DNA of 45,702 nt from Candidatus Acidiferrales bacterium (GTDB lineage: Bacteria > Bacteroidota > Ignavibacteria > Kryptoniales > JAKASW01). Made by a program: the position numbers and the translations under genes. The notes beneath the pieces are model-generated. The model did not search any database, was not told the DNA's origin, and saw only the letters and a program-made list of their open reading frames with translations. Location of the stretch: positions 1 to 45,702 of the forward strand of contig DATJAY010000016.1 in the NCBI GenBank assembly GCA_035515795.1, in the 5' to 3' direction. Shown here piece by piece: positions 26,262-33,711 of the stretch; position 1 is the stretch's first letter, and every line of letters begins with the position of its first letter.

Positions 26262-27842
26262 TTATTTTGAAGGAATAGCTTGCCCAGGTTCGTCATGATT
26301 GATTACTCTAATTGGCGGGGCCTCTTTTTCAGGAATCCAACCTTTGTACAGATTAACCATGTTTTCAAAACCATTTCTTATATTGGAGCGGAAGGCTTCA
26401 TTAACTAATGAATGCCCATACAACTGAAAAGACTCTGATCGGTAATGCGCGTTCAGCATGAACATCATTCGCTGTAAATCCACGTAGTCACTTATCGAGC
26501 CTTCATTCATGTGGATAAAGGGATACAACTTTCCATTCAGATATTGCAATTTTTTATCCCAGCCTCTTTCCTTAAAATAAGGTAAGTGATTTTGATATAA
26601 TGTTGTTGAAGGCACCGGGCTATACAGCATTGGGATTATTGATCCCACCATTTCTGAAACGAACATCGCAGTCTTTACTACGTTGTCAATCTTTTCGCCT
26701 GGTAATCCGTACAGGACAAACGAATTCACGTCAAGATTTCGCAGTGTAAATCCCGCTTTTTGTACCATCTTTACTGCTTTTACATAATGCTCTAACTTGA
26801 CGTGTCTTCTATTAAGAATTTTCAGATATCCGTCATCGATACTCTCAACCGGAAGATATATTTTCTGGAAATTCGATTCTTTTAAAAGATCACATAGGTG
26901 CTGTGAGCTACTTAAGAATTTTGTATCGAGTCCTTCAGGTGCGTACAATCTAAACGGAAGTTTTTCTGAAATAATCCGCTCAAGAACTCTTGTTAGATTA
27001 TTGCCAAAGTCCCAAAGCAGGAAATCAGCATAAAACGCAAAGTCGCGGATACCATATTCATCATATTTATGTGACATCTCTGCAACAATATCTTTAGGGT
27101 CTCTAAATCGAACTGCGCGGTTTCCAGCGTTTATTTTTAGTTGGGCACAGTAGGAGCAATTAAATGGACAGCCACGACTTGGTGTGACTATCCCATAGGT
27201 TTGCGGCTTTTCATAAAATGAAATATCGGGCCATAAGTCATTTGCCTCTTCAACTTCTCCATCGACGATAATATCGGCTTTCGTCATTCTAGCAGCATGT
27301 TCTGGTGCAATTGAAGGATAGATACCACCAAGAATAATCTTTGGTCTATCTCCAAACCGATTTTTTAAGCGAATCGTCAAATCTCTAACTGCTTCCCACC
27401 AGTAAGACATTACAGCAGATATATATATTTCCGTTGGAGGATGTCTTTTATCGAATCCCTTTTCGTTCAACCACATTTCAAGTTCTTCCCAGGATTTTCC
27501 GAAATGCCGCCATAGTAACTTTAAAGTCTCTCCATTTTTCGTTATTTTTACTGGTTCAGTCTTTATTGGTCGTCCCTGTTCAGAATACCTGTCGTTAGGA
27601 TTTATTCTATAGTTGGCAACTTTCCTATCCTCGCCTGTTTCGAGAAAATCAAATAGTTCAATCCGCTTATATTGGTATTTCTTTAATAACGCTGCGATGC
27701 GTAAAAGGCCATATGGTTGAGACCACTCTGCCCAATACTGAGTATCGTATAGTGGTGGACTAATAAGTAGGGCTGTTTTCCTTTTTGGGAATCCTTGAAG
27801 GCTGCTGATTGAGAAACCTCTCACAATTTTTCCCATAGTCAT
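26262..27842 (-). CDS. B12-binding-type radical SAM protein
   Basis: The 526-residue protein is a class B-like radical SAM enzyme. The N-terminal 200 residues contain a cobalamin-binding-like Rossmann domain (TALLISPPLYD, GLLRIAALLK, KIILGGIYPSIAPEHA, ADIIVDGEVEEA), although the DxHxxG motif of true B12 binders is not seen. The radical SAM TIM-barrel follows with C225-x3-C229-x2-C232 (RGCPFNCSYC) binding the 4Fe-4S cluster and an FVLYGLPGE loop. The family spans methylthiotransferases, methylases and rearrangement enzymes; the substrate is unknown. It is last in a - strand operon after the ATPase and 308-residue gene, with 62 bp to the upstream stop. The next gene on the other strand is convergent. 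Confidence 0.83.
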   Translation of the reverse strand: MTMGKIVRGFSISSLQGFPKRKTALLISPPLYDTQYWAEWSQPYGLLRIAALLKKYQYKRIELFDFLETGEDRKVANYRINPNDRYSEQGRPIKTEPVKITKNGETLKLLWRHFGKSWEELEMWLNEKGFDKRHPPTEIYISAVMSYWWEAVRDLTIRLKNRFGDRPKIILGGIYPSIAPEHAARMTKADIIVDGEVEEANDLWPDISFYEKPQTYGIVTPSRGCPFNCSYCAQLKINAGNRAVRFRDPKDIVAEMSHKYDEYGIRDFAFYADFLLWDFGNNLTRVLERIISEKLPFRLYAPEGLDTKFLSSSQHLCDLLKESNFQKIYLPVESIDDGYLKILNRRHVKLEHYVKAVKMVQKAGFTLRNLDVNSFVLYGLPGEKIDNVVKTAMFVSEMVGSIIPMLYSPVPSTTLYQNHLPYFKERGWDKKLQYLNGKLYPFIHMNEGSISDYVDLQRMMFMLNAHYRSESFQLYGHSLVNEAFRSNIRNGFENMVNLYKGWIPEKEAPPIRVINHDEPGQAIPSK

Positions 27843-27904
27843 CTCACATGATAGTTAGATTAATGAAAACATTTTATGCAAATCTCAAAAATCGATTAAA
27901 CGAT

Positions 27905-28831
27905 TTAAAGATTCGGGTTGTTCCTTCCTGTATCAATATTCTCTATCGGGGCAATTGGGCTCAGAACAATAGCCCCTCGCTGCACTTTATAAGAAATAGA
28001 TCTCAAAAAATCGCTGGCACTCTGTGGCTCCTCAGGCAGAGCCGAACCGTCAGAATTGAAGGAGCACAAGATTGCGAAGTGAAGCATGGAAGATTTTTTA
28101 GTTTTGCCAGTATAACGAACAAGTGGATAGAAATAAGACGTAATGCTATGGCCTTTGAAATAAGTGCGCAGAGTATGAAATACAAAGGACTTTGTCAGCA
28201 ATGTATGTTGCTGTGTATGCTCTCCAGATAAACGGGGAAATCTCTTTGCGGCGTTATTGAATTCTTTTATCTGTTGAGGAATATCACGGTGCCGCATAAA
28301 GTTGTTCAATTCGGATGTATGAATTTGATCCTTGATAGTTAATAATAGAATGAATCTTTTGGTGGGTAGCATCTGTGAAACCTGATGCTGGAAGTTAAGG
28401 ACAAACTGCAGTGCTTCAAATCGGAGGCACTTTGCTCTACCGTCAGCAGCCAAGATCTTGCTTGTTATTTGATCATTAAAATCAAGGTTGTATAAGGTAA
28501 TTAGCTCATCTTGTTCGTATTTTACGCCGCGAAGATCAATCCGTTGAATGAGGATGTTTTCAAAATACCCACAATAAATAGTAGAGCGGATACCTGTCAG
28601 AGTCAATCTTTTAGCAAGTTCCACAATGGTTTCATCATTGATTTCACTCTCAAAGGCGAACACACGTTTTATAAAGTCTTTCCATAGTAATATATCTATC
28701 GCAAGCTTACCTGGCATCCCGGAATAGAAATAAAGAGAATTCCAGTGTCTTCTATAATGGCTCAATATTGGAGTATCCCATTTTTCTCGGATGACCCTTT
28801 TCCCTGGAGAGTCCCCAAACTGCGCACTCAA
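27905..28831 (-). CDS. Unrecognised 308-residue protein of the ATPase/radical SAM operon
   Basis: I do not recognise the family. Residues 30-110 read as alternating strands and helices (NSLYFYSGMPGKLAIDILLW, then RVFAFESEIND...VELAKRLTLTG, then TLYNLDFNDQITSK), which could be a Rossmann/methyltransferase-like fold with FES acidic end of strand 2 and NLDF at strand 4, but this is only a guess. The rest is basic and aromatic, with a histidine-rich GEHTQQH stretch around 200. The frame starts at TTG 28831 with GGAGG 11 bases upstream, 3 bp after the ATPase stop, so it is translated with the ATPase. AT content is high here. Alternative: nuclease or nucleic-acid-binding protein. Confidence 0.55.
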   Translation of the reverse strand: MSAQFGDSPGKRVIREKWDTPILSHYRRHWNSLYFYSGMPGKLAIDILLWKDFIKRVFAFESEINDETIVELAKRLTLTGIRSTIYCGYFENILIQRIDLRGVKYEQDELITLYNLDFNDQITSKILAADGRAKCLRFEALQFVLNFQHQVSQMLPTKRFILLLTIKDQIHTSELNNFMRHRDIPQQIKEFNNAAKRFPRLSGEHTQQHTLLTKSFVFHTLRTYFKGHSITSYFYPLVRYTGKTKKSSMLHFAILCSFNSDGSALPEEPQSASDFLRSISYKVQRGAIVLSPIAPIENIDTGRNNPNL

Positions 28832-28834
28832 GAT

Positions 28835-30445
28835 TTATTCTTCCTCCAACGTGTCGATCAAATTTCTTAGCTCTATTTGATAACGCTTCTTGGAAAGAAG
28901 GTGATGCAGCAGTTGATCGATGTAGACGATAGCATCTCTTAGAGGGGCTGATGTCAATAACTCTTTTTGGTCGAACAATTCAATAAGGCTCTTGGGTTCT
29001 TCATTTGCGTATTCTAGTTCGTTTTCATCCGCTTTCAATTTTGTGCTTTTGAGAATATCAACCAGAAGATCATTGGAGCCTTTGGTGGACCTATTCTTTA
29101 TAGTTAGAAGATCGTGGATGGTCTTTTCTGCTTTGTGAACAAGCTTGGTCGTCTTAGCATAGAGTTTACCATCATATCTATGCATCATTTTCTGATGTGT
29201 GGAGAGCTGTTTTTTAAAGTCGCGTAACTGCACGTTAAATGAAAGAAGAGCTGAGATATCTCTACTTGATTCGAGTAGTTTGTCATTTATTTCCGAGACA
29301 ACTGGCGCCATGTCAGCCAACAACTCGCGAGCTTTTAGTCTCTGTTGGATATTTTCCGCCCACGAGGTCATTTCCTGAACAAGATCTGTCAATGCCAGGA
29401 TAAACTCTGCTCTCGCTTCATTGTGTTCAAAGTCAGAGCGAGCTGCATTTGGAATAAGATTTCTATTCTGAACTATCAGTTCACCGGTAATTCTCCGGTT
29501 AAAAACGACTCTTGTGAAGTACGTCTCAAGGTATTCACGACCCGCGATAGAAAAGCCGAATTTTTTTATGAGTATACCTCTCATTTCATCTTGCTTCAAA
29601 GCCTTCCGATCATCATTATGACAAACCCAACAGAATCCGAATTTCTTTACGGAATTTCTTCTCTTTACCTCAAAGAATTTCGGTTTTTCACCTTTTCCAT
29701 GTTCAAAAATAGAATCTTCGTAGGGTTTGTAAATGTAGTCGTCGTGATCAGGCGAGGTTAGTTTCAATTTGATTGATCGATAATCATTTCTGCGAAGTTT
29801 CTCATCGATAATTGTTGAATAGCTGAACCTTTCGCTGAATGGTAACGGTATTACATTTTGAAGATATTCAATTACCTCAGCAGTATCGATTATTCTTTTT
29901 TGAAATTCAGGCCTAATCCCATTTAATATGACAACAGTGCCGTGGGTTGTGATAACATGTTCCTCATCGACTTTTGTGACCACAGTTTCCTTTAAAAGTT
30001 TTTCTAAATAGAATTTTTTCTTATGCCCGAGTTTCTTTCGTTTTTCATCTTGCTCCAATCGAGTTCGCATTCCATCAAAATTGAATCTTACCAGATATCC
30101 TTCCGATGATTCAATTACCTTAGTGTATATTTCAAGTTCGCTGCAAAGTTCAAAACTACTATAAATCCCAATTCCCCTAAAGCCGATATCATGGGTATGT
30201 TTTTTCTCGGAAATTCCGAGACGCACCGAATTTCTCGCAGTACTCTCATTCATGCCTGTACCATCGTCACGGATCATTATTAAGTCACGAGAAAGTGTTA
30301 CGTGAACCTCACTCGAACCTGCGTCAATTGAATTCTGGATATACTCTCTGAGCGCGTCAAGAGGGTCTTTGTATAATCCTCGTGTGATAATTGGCAGTAA
30401 TTCCCCACCAATATCATTAGCTGTGATACTTTTTATTGGGCTCAT
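28835..30445 (-). CDS. GHKL (HSP90-like) ATPase with C-terminal helical region
   Basis: The 536-residue protein carries the Bergerat-fold motifs of GHKL ATPases: N-box EYIQNSIDA (about 34-42), G1 box DDGTGM (60-65) and G2 box GFRGIGIYSSF (88-98). After this comes an SRPDFEHNEARAE-type segment around residue 340 (S-x-F conserved in HSP90/MutL-like MORC-type proteins) and a long charged coiled-coil-like C-terminus. The Bergerat fold suggests ATP-driven dimer clamp closing, as in MutL, HSP90 or MORC proteins; which partner it serves is unknown. ATG 30445 overlaps the stop of the preceding small ORF (ATGA). It leads an operon with the 308-residue protein and a radical SAM protein. Confidence 0.8.
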   Translation of the reverse strand: MSPIKSITANDIGGELLPIITRGLYKDPLDALREYIQNSIDAGSSEVHVTLSRDLIMIRDDGTGMNESTARNSVRLGISEKKHTHDIGFRGIGIYSSFELCSELEIYTKVIESSEGYLVRFNFDGMRTRLEQDEKRKKLGHKKKFYLEKLLKETVVTKVDEEHVITTHGTVVILNGIRPEFQKRIIDTAEVIEYLQNVIPLPFSERFSYSTIIDEKLRRNDYRSIKLKLTSPDHDDYIYKPYEDSIFEHGKGEKPKFFEVKRRNSVKKFGFCWVCHNDDRKALKQDEMRGILIKKFGFSIAGREYLETYFTRVVFNRRITGELIVQNRNLIPNAARSDFEHNEARAEFILALTDLVQEMTSWAENIQQRLKARELLADMAPVVSEINDKLLESSRDISALLSFNVQLRDFKKQLSTHQKMMHRYDGKLYAKTTKLVHKAEKTIHDLLTIKNRSTKGSNDLLVDILKSTKLKADENELEYANEEPKSLIELFDQKELLTSAPLRDAIVYIDQLLHHLLSKKRYQIELRNLIDTLEEE

Positions 30446-30630
30446 AAGGGAATCCTGTCTCTTCCTACTTCATAATCTTCGGTCATTCGCGCGCTCTCAT
30501 TTACGTAAAAATTAACCATTTTGATACCAGTGTCAAAGGAGTTAGCCTGCACTCGGCTAAATCGCTTGATCTTTCCTGCCTTTTTGCCCGAAAGGTCCAG
30601 TTCTAGTATTCCATCTTGAGGATTAATCAA
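30442..30630 (-). CDS. Small ORF (62 residues) coupled to the GHKL ATPase, possibly a remnant
   Basis: The ORF encodes about 62 residues (LELDLSGKKAGKIKRFSRVQ at 10-29, ending ARMTEDYEVGRDRIPL), and its TGA overlaps the ATPase ATG in an ATGA pattern. It opens at TTG 30630 directly after an in-frame TGA, with no good ribosome site. It may be a genuine small partner of the ATPase or the C-terminal remainder of a gene cut off by the adjacent repeat block. I cannot decide between these. Confidence 0.4.
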   Translation of the reverse strand: MINPQDGILELDLSGKKAGKIKRFSRVQANSFDTGIKMVNFYVNESARMTEDYEVGRDRIPL

Positions 30631-30725
30631 TCAGCGCGACTAAAAGCATTTCAAGTCCATTGCCTAAATATACCTACCCATCATGGTTTTTCAAACCCTA
30701 GCCCCTTTATTGCGTATTAAACAGG

Positions 30726-30752
30726 CTGCCTCCCATCCTCCGACAGGAGGCA
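30726..30752. repeat. Hairpin next to left 101-bp copy
   Basis: TGCCTCC (30727-30733) pairs with GGAGGCA (30746-30752) around a 12-base loop. A similar, longer hairpin (GCCTCCCGCC/GGCGGGAGGC) lies beside the right copy at 32241-32264, so the duplicated region seems to include this hairpin. Confidence 0.6.
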
Positions 30753-30760
30753 ACCCACTG

Positions 30761-30861
30761 CCTGCAACTTTTTTAACTGATCTTACTTCTTACTGTCCGG
30801 CGGCTTTGGAATACCGCCATTCTTACCACCGTCGTTCTTGCCTTTGTGATGTGCGGCAATG
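30761..30861 (-). pseudogene. Duplicated 3' end of the helical-protein gene (left copy)
   Basis: These 101 bp match 32273-32373, the last codons and trailer of the gene at 32295-33014, with about five differences. On the - strand the frame still encodes the last 25 residues (...HHKGKNDGGKNGG...) up to the TAA, with one Gly-to-Ser change. The upstream part of the gene is missing, so this is a fragment, separated from the intact gene by the RAYT/repeat block. Confidence 0.8.
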
Positions 30862-30870
30862 AAATAAATA

Positions 30871-31214
30871 GCCATCCGTTGAAACGGACGGCTCCTCAGA
30901 TCTCAAAATCCGCCAACGGCGGATTCGTGCTCCACAAGGCGTCCATTTCCAATGGATGCCGATGGAGAACCGATGGCAACTCTCTCCATCCATCCGTTAA
31001 AAACCTGTCCCGACTTTAGGAGGGACGGACGGCTCCTCAAATCTCGAAATCCGCCTCTGGCGGATTCGTGCTCCACAAGGCGTCCATTTCCAATGGATGC
31101 CGATAAATTGCCGGCGCCCAACCGCCATCGAATGAATTCGACGGCTCGATAAAACACGAAACCCCTATGGGTTTTGTGCTTGACAAGACGTCCCCCCTTG
31201 CGGGATACCGGTGG
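30871..31214. repeat. REP-like three-hairpin repeat array, left part (3 modules)
   Basis: Modules of about 95 bp start at 30871, about 30989 and 31123. Each has hairpin 1 ending in ACGGCTC (GCCATCCGTTGAAACGG or GCCATCGAATGAATTCGA), hairpin 2 (ATCCGCC...GGCGGAT or ACCCCTATGGGT) and hairpin 3 before GATGCCGATGG (TCCATTTCCAATGGA or CCCCTTGCGGG). Paired arms change together between modules while linkers (CGTGCTCCACAAGGCGTCC, GATGCCGATGG) stay fixed. Such repeats are mobilised by the transposase encoded between the two array halves. ORFs here are artefacts of the repeats. Confidence 0.85.
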
Positions 31215-31235
31215 ATTGCCGAAGCCGATGGACAA

Positions 31236-31658
31236 TCATATCTCATATTCCTCAATTGACGAGCCTTCACTATGATGGACTTCTTGGCTTCTGATATATT
31301 CACCAATCGATTTGACGGCCGATGGACTAACTGATACCACACCATACCCATCTTGCCAATAGAGACTTCTCAACTTATCTTCCTTCAACGTAACGTGATT
31401 TACAAAATGTGCCGATGAACCTTTAAAATTCTTAGCGATATCCGATGGCGAAATCGTCGGGGTGGATTCTACCAGCGCATGGAAATGATCGGCGACTCCA
31501 TTCGCCTCGATAATTTGAATCCCTAGGTCTTTAGCTTTCGAGCACAGAACCTTGATGATATCTTTCTTGATTGATTTGTCAATTACGGCGAGACGATTCT
31601 TCGTCGTCCAAACAAAATGCAAATATATTTTGCTAAAAGACCATTTTCTTTTTTCCAT
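31236..31658 (-). CDS. REP-associated tyrosine transposase (RAYT, IS200/Y1 family)
   Basis: The 140-residue protein has the Y1 transposase fold: HFVWTTKNR near residue 15, the HUH-type motif ADHFHALV (about 57-64) coordinating the metal and a catalytic Tyr in GEYIRSQEVHH (about 120-130). RAYTs are domesticated single-copy relatives of IS200 TnpA that cut single-stranded DNA at REP hairpins. It lies between three repeat modules on one side and four on the other and is preceded on its strand by a 5' region ending at 31658. This supports the repeats being its substrates. Confidence 0.93.
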   Translation of the reverse strand: MEKRKWSFSKIYLHFVWTTKNRLAVIDKSIKKDIIKVLCSKAKDLGIQIIEANGVADHFHALVESTPTISPSDIAKNFKGSSAHFVNHVTLKEDKLRSLYWQDGYGVVSVSPSAVKSIGEYIRSQEVHHSEGSSIEEYEI

Positions 31659-31691
31659 CGAAATTCCTTTCTTTGAATGAATATGCAGATA

Positions 31692-32216
31692 GCCATCCGT
31701 TGAAACGGACGGCTCCTCAAATCTCGAAATCCGCCTCTGGCGGATTCGTGCTCCGCAAGGCGTCCATTTCTAATGGATGCCGATGGACGATTGATGCTGT
31801 CGGGAATCGATTGCTCATGTTGAACCATCTTCCTCGCCATCGAATGAATTCGACGGCTCAACAAATCTCCAAATCCGTCTGAGACGGATTCGTGCTCCAC
31901 GAGGCGTCCATTTCCAATGGATGCCGATGGAGAACCGATGGCAAACTCTCTCCATCCGTCAAAAACCTGTCCCGACGTTAGGAGGGACCGACGGCTCCGC
32001 AAATCCCAAAATCCGCCTCTGGCGGATTCGTGCACCGCGAGGCGTCCCGCTTTGCGGGATGCCGATGGATTGCCGAAGCCGAGAGTCTCGCCTTGCGGGA
32101 TAAACGGTGCCAACCTTCTTCGCCATCCGTTGAAACGGACGGCTCAACAAATCTCCAAATCCGCCTCTGGCGGATTCGTGCACTGCGAGGCGTCCATTTC
32201 CAATGGATGCCGATGC
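31692..32216. repeat. REP-like three-hairpin repeat array, right part (4 modules)
   Basis: Modules start at 31692, 31836, about 31951 and 32122. The hairpin 2 arms are ATCCGCC/GGCGGAT in three modules and ATCCGTC/GACGGAT in the second. The hairpin 3 arms are TCCATT/AATGGA in three and TCCCGC/GCGGGA in the third. Module 31836 repeats the GCCATCGAATGAATTCGACGG variant seen at 31123. The long hairpin-1 variant with CCTGTCCCGAC...GGAGGGAC occurs at both about 30995 and 31960, so modules on the two sides are related by block duplication. A loose extra piece (CCTTGCGGGATAAACGG) is at 32090-32106. Confidence 0.85.
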
Positions 32217-32240
32217 TGTGAACATTTGCTCTAATACCCC

Positions 32241-32264
32241 GCCTCCCGCCATTCGGCGGGAGGC
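32241..32264. repeat. Perfect GC-rich hairpin downstream of the helical-protein gene
   Basis: GCCTCCCGCC (32241-32250), loop ATTC and GGCGGGAGGC (32255-32264) form a 10-bp perfect stem. It could end transcription from the - strand gene at 32295, although it has no T-run on that strand. Confidence 0.6.
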
Positions 32265-32294
32265 AGAGCATGCCTGCAACTTTTTTAATTGAGT

Positions 32295-33014
32295 TTACTT
32301 CTTACCGTCCGGCGGCTTTGGAATACCGCCATTCTTACCACCGTCGTTCTTGCCTTTATGATGTGCGGCAATGTCTCTTATGACACGCGCCGCCTCATAC
32401 TCGGCATAGAAGTCGGGATTGGTTTTCTTGAACGACAGCATCAGGTTGTCGATCTGGTGCTCCAGCATGGAGTCGGCCTGCGCGAACATCTGCATCACGG
32501 CGTCCCTCCCGCCGGTCTGTCCGGTCTTTGTTGAGTTCCGGTCGCCGAGCGTGCCGTCGTGGCCTGCGATAAGCTGCCGGGCGTTCGCTATGTCCGCATC
32601 GGTGACGATGTAGTCGCCGGCGAGATCGGCTTGGTGCTCCTCCACAAGGTCCACTAACCTGGCCGCGAATTTCCCGCGCTCCGCGTCTCTCTTATCGTGG
32701 ATGACTGTCGCCGGGACGTCGGTCTCTTCCATCAGCTCGACGTCGTTCTTGCCGGCGGCGTAAGCGTGGAGTTTGCCGACTAGCGCTATGACCGCATCGG
32801 CCATGTCGCTCTCAGCCTTCCGCTTCGCATCCGTCTTCGGCGAAGTACCGATCCCTATCTCTTCGGACTTCGTCCCTATGTTCGTCACTGTTTGAGTGAA
32901 CGATGCGACTAACTTCGCAAGGGCCGGCATCGTCGCAACCAGCGCAGTGAATTTGTTCAGCACCTGGATCACGACAAGGTACATCCCCTGCTTGTTGATG
33001 TGTTCGTTAGTCAT
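32295..33014 (-). CDS. Helical protein of unknown function
   Basis: The 239-residue protein is largely helical and Ala/Asp-rich, with no recognisable domain. Its N-terminus (INKQGMYLVVIQVLNKFTALVATMPALAKL) is amphipathic, the centre holds ESDMADAVIALVGKLHAYAAGKND and the C-terminus ends with a charged Lys/Gly tail (HHKGKNDGGKNGG) before PKPPDGKK. I start it at ATG 33014 because AAAGGAGACATTC precedes it, giving 56 fewer residues than the longest frame. The 3' end of this gene is duplicated at 30761-30861 across the RAYT block, which suggests that a second copy existed or that the block disrupted the locus. Confidence 0.7.
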   Translation of the reverse strand: MTNEHINKQGMYLVVIQVLNKFTALVATMPALAKLVASFTQTVTNIGTKSEEIGIGTSPKTDAKRKAESDMADAVIALVGKLHAYAAGKNDVELMEETDVPATVIHDKRDAERGKFAARLVDLVEEHQADLAGDYIVTDADIANARQLIAGHDGTLGDRNSTKTGQTGGRDAVMQMFAQADSMLEHQIDNLMLSFKKTNPDFYAEYEAARVIRDIAAHHKGKNDGGKNGGIPKPPDGKK

Positions 33015-33261
33015 GAATGTCTCCTTTCTACCTCTTGTTCGTTGATTTGATTCCCGCACCAGGACGTCTGAACGAAATCGGGCGCCCTGCTCGGGGTTTG
33101 CTTTTGACGTTGCAGGCAAACTTTCTTGAGATCCGATGCCTTTATTTATCTCAAAATGCTGCATCATATTATCCACGACCAACGAGCATCAGCCAGAGGC
33201 TGAAGACATCAAAAAGAGTGATCTATATAAAAGCTGCTGTTTCTAACCGTTTAAAACCTTC

Positions 33262-33620
33262 CTAATCCGGAAGCATTTCCGCCGGGTCGGCAATCATTTT
33301 CTTCGATCCCATAAGTGCTTCCGGCGACTCCACAACCATTTTCTTTGACTCCGGGATCGCTTCCGCCAGGTCCGTAACCATTTTCTTTAATTCCGGGATC
33401 GCTTCCGCCAGGTCCATAACCATTTTCTTTAATTCCCTGACCTCTTCCGGCATGTCCCTGACTATTTTCCGTGGTTAGGCAGACGCTTCCGGCGGATCGG
33501 TAACCGTTTTCCGCATACCGACAACCATTTTCCCGGACTCCATAACTCCTTTCGGAAGGTCCGCAGTCAATTTCCAAAGGTCTGCAACTCCTTCCGTCGA
33601 TCCCGAAATCGCTTTCCGGC
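33262..33620 (-). repeat. Degenerate 42-bp minisatellite, heptad-coding on the - strand (decayed)
   Basis: About eight units of 42 bp (two 21-bp half units) are visible, best preserved at 33355-33440 (CGCTTCCGCCAGGTCC and ACCATTTTCTTT). On the - strand one frame reads as a 14-residue repeat, ELKKMVTDLAEAIP, i.e. two heptads. The frame is open only at 33262-33468 and 33478-33620, split by a TAA, and upstream pieces lack a good start. A possible coding remnant begins with ATG 33453 (63 residues). It is more likely a decayed coiled-coil gene than a live one. A competing ORF in another frame (Gly-rich, 33251-33577) is unlikely. Confidence 0.6.
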
Positions 33621-33646
33621 AGCTTGAATATGCTTATTCTATTGCC

Positions 33647-33703
33647 CCCACGCTCTGCGTGGGAAAATTATCTATATCCATTCTTCCCAGGCTGTCGCCT
33701 GGG
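33647..33703. repeat. Two REP-like hairpins
   Basis: CCCACGC-TCT-GCGTGGG (33647-33663) and CCCAGGC-TGTC-GCCTGGG (33686-33703) share outer bases CCCA/TGGG while the inner arms differ in a paired way. They lie directly downstream of the - strand gene at 33712-35007 and may end or stabilise its transcript. Confidence 0.7.
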
Positions 33704-33711
33704 TAATCAGA

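Larger units (their letters stand above)
30761..32373. mobile_element. RAYT/REP block flanked by 101-bp direct repeats
   Basis: The RAYT gene with its seven repeat modules sits between two 95%-identical direct copies of the 3' end of a resident gene (30761-30861 and 32273-32373). That layout implies a duplication or insertion event in that gene's 3' end. RAYTs are not known to make such target duplications, so the mechanism is open. Confidence 0.6.

Noticed and set aside
27848-28231. 127-residue + strand ORF over the 308-residue gene
   Set aside because: Antisense shadow of a longer operon gene with tight coupling to its neighbour.
31583-32113. 176-residue ORF and similar frames across the REP array
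   Set aside because: Repeat-derived reading frames; the translation follows the hairpin modules.
30871-32216. CRISPR array
   Set aside because: Repeats are imperfect three-hairpin modules of about 95 bp with irregular spacing, no unique spacers and no cas genes.
33251-33577. 108-residue Gly-rich ORF in the minisatellite
   Set aside because: A low-complexity frame of the 42-bp repeat; the heptad frame is more protein-like.
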